Part shown: positions 63,476-64,000 of the stretch, piece after piece
Layout: the number at the start of each line of letters is the position of its first letter
Numbering within the stretch: the stretch's first letter is position 1
NCBI RefSeq assembly: GCF_000263855.1
Contig: NZ_AJWX01000024.1
Span: forward strand, 1 to 64,000
Source: Pseudomonas sp. M47T1
Lineage (GTDB): Bacteria; Pseudomonadota; Gammaproteobacteria; Pseudomonadales; Pseudomonadaceae
Direction: 5' to 3'
Length of the DNA: 64,000 nt
Notes under the pieces: model-generated
Seen by the model: the letters and a program-made list of their open reading frames with translations, nothing else
The model's database searches: none
What the model was told of the DNA's origin: nothing
Translations under genes and position numbers: made by a program

Positions 63476-63648
63476 GAACCGGTTCCGAACACTGGTGAAG
63501 GGCGCGGAGTATACCGCTACCGATCCACCCGCTGTAGCCGACCGCCAGCACGCGATGAGCCCAGTATTGACTGCGCGCGGCCAGTCGGGCGCTGCAACGG
63601 GAATTCGTGGCACAATTGCGGGTTACTGCGCACACCCAAGGGGATTCA

Positions 63649-64000
63649 ATGTCGCTGTTCAAAGACTTGCCTGATGACGATGGCCTGCCCGGCCCGCAAC
63701 GGCGCCTGGCCATGGTGGCGGTGATGACCGCCACCGCCATGGCGGTACTGGATGGCACGGTGGTGAATATCGCCCTGCCCTCCATGGCACAGGCCTTCGA
63801 CGTGCCGGCTGCCACCACGGTATGGGTGGTGAACGGCTACCTGCTGGCGGCCGCCATGACCCTGATGACCTTTTCCGCGCTGGCCAGCCGCATTGGCTTT
63901 CGCGCCCTGTTCGTCGGCGGCATGAGCCTGTTTACCCTGGCGTCGGTGGGCTGCGCGCTGGCGCCTTCGCTGGACGTGCTGATTGTGATGCGGGTCATCC
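63649..64000 (+). CDS. DHA2-family MFS drug transporter (cut by the window end)
   Basis: The first 117 residues of a 14-helix EmrB-like pump: MAVLDGTVVNIALPSMAQAF in helix 1 (the DGTVVNxALP motif of DHA2 proteins), TTVWVVNGYLLAAAMTL in helix 2 and ASRIGFRALFVGGM in motif A. ATG 63649 has AAGGGG 6 bases upstream. The rest lies outside the window. Confidence 0.85.
   Translation, partial: MSLFKDLPDDDGLPGPQRRLAMVAVMTATAMAVLDGTVVNIALPSMAQAFDVPAATTVWVVNGYLLAAAMTLMTFSALASRIGFRALFVGGMSLFTLASVGCALAPSLDVLIVMRVI

Overview
The window looks like chromosome of a Pseudomonas of the fluorescens/putida type. The evidence is a XenA with all known active-site positions, a PoxB-type pyruvate:quinone oxidoreductase, an MHS transporter/type II dehydroquinase pair, a DUF7693-like gene, and REP-type repeats of the kind TGTGGGAGC..GGCTTGCC. 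No rRNA, tRNA, CRISPR array or intact transposase was recognised.

Region 1 (about 1-11.9 kb) resembles a defence island. A plus-strand superfamily 2 helicase with a C-terminal nuclease-like segment (126-3065) faces a minus-strand operon. That operon holds an OLD-family ATPase/TOPRIM nuclease (6543-8609), a UvrD-like helicase with a 4-base overlap (4543-6546), and a small protein with a PD-(D/E)XK-like E-D-QxK pattern (3661-4494). The first two genes match the logic of Gabija (GajA/GajB, class 2 OLD); the third is an unusual addition. Next come a broken DUF7693-like gene, an orphan MbcA/ParS-type antitoxin-like gene, a 65-bp symmetric inverted repeat with four GTGTAAA boxes, a protein with a HEPN-like RxxxxH motif, and a coupled pair of small unknown genes.

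Region 2 (about 12.2-43 kb) is a metabolic and detoxification accessory region. It contains many short-chain and aldo-keto reductases, LysR/AraC regulators, two membrane PQQ dehydrogenases, MFS pumps, cupins and several enzymes carrying export signals. Its clearest unit is 21.8-27.2 kb: a cupin matching acetylacetone dioxygenase Dke1, a SnoaL-like protein, two SDRs, an AraC regulator, glyoxalase II and glyoxalase I, all on the minus strand. Dke1 releases methylglyoxal, which the glyoxalases would convert to lactate, so this is probably a diketone-degradation cluster. At 33.2-36.0 kb is a divergent unit of exported enzymes: a Sec-signal DUF2255 protein, and a Sec cupin, lipoprotein CMD protein and Tat-signal alcohol dehydrogenase. 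Gene wreckage marks past rearrangement: an SDR tail joined to a citrate-transporter tail at about 20,408, and a frameshifted glutathione transferase at about 41,960.

Region 3 (43.4-47.7 kb) alternates outer-membrane beta-barrel-like proteins with DUF1254/DUF1214 proteins and ends in an intrinsic terminator.

Region 4 (about 48.7-64 kb) looks like conserved, GC-richer Pseudomonas backbone: MFS and ABC transporters, CsbD, a thymidylate-kinase-like protein, a PfpI/TetR pair, a GlxA-type regulator, poxB, aroQ with an MHS transporter and LysR, ArsR/xenA with a perfect operator palindrome, a cysteine hydrolase and the start of a DHA2 pump. REP-like elements and small palindromes sit between these genes.
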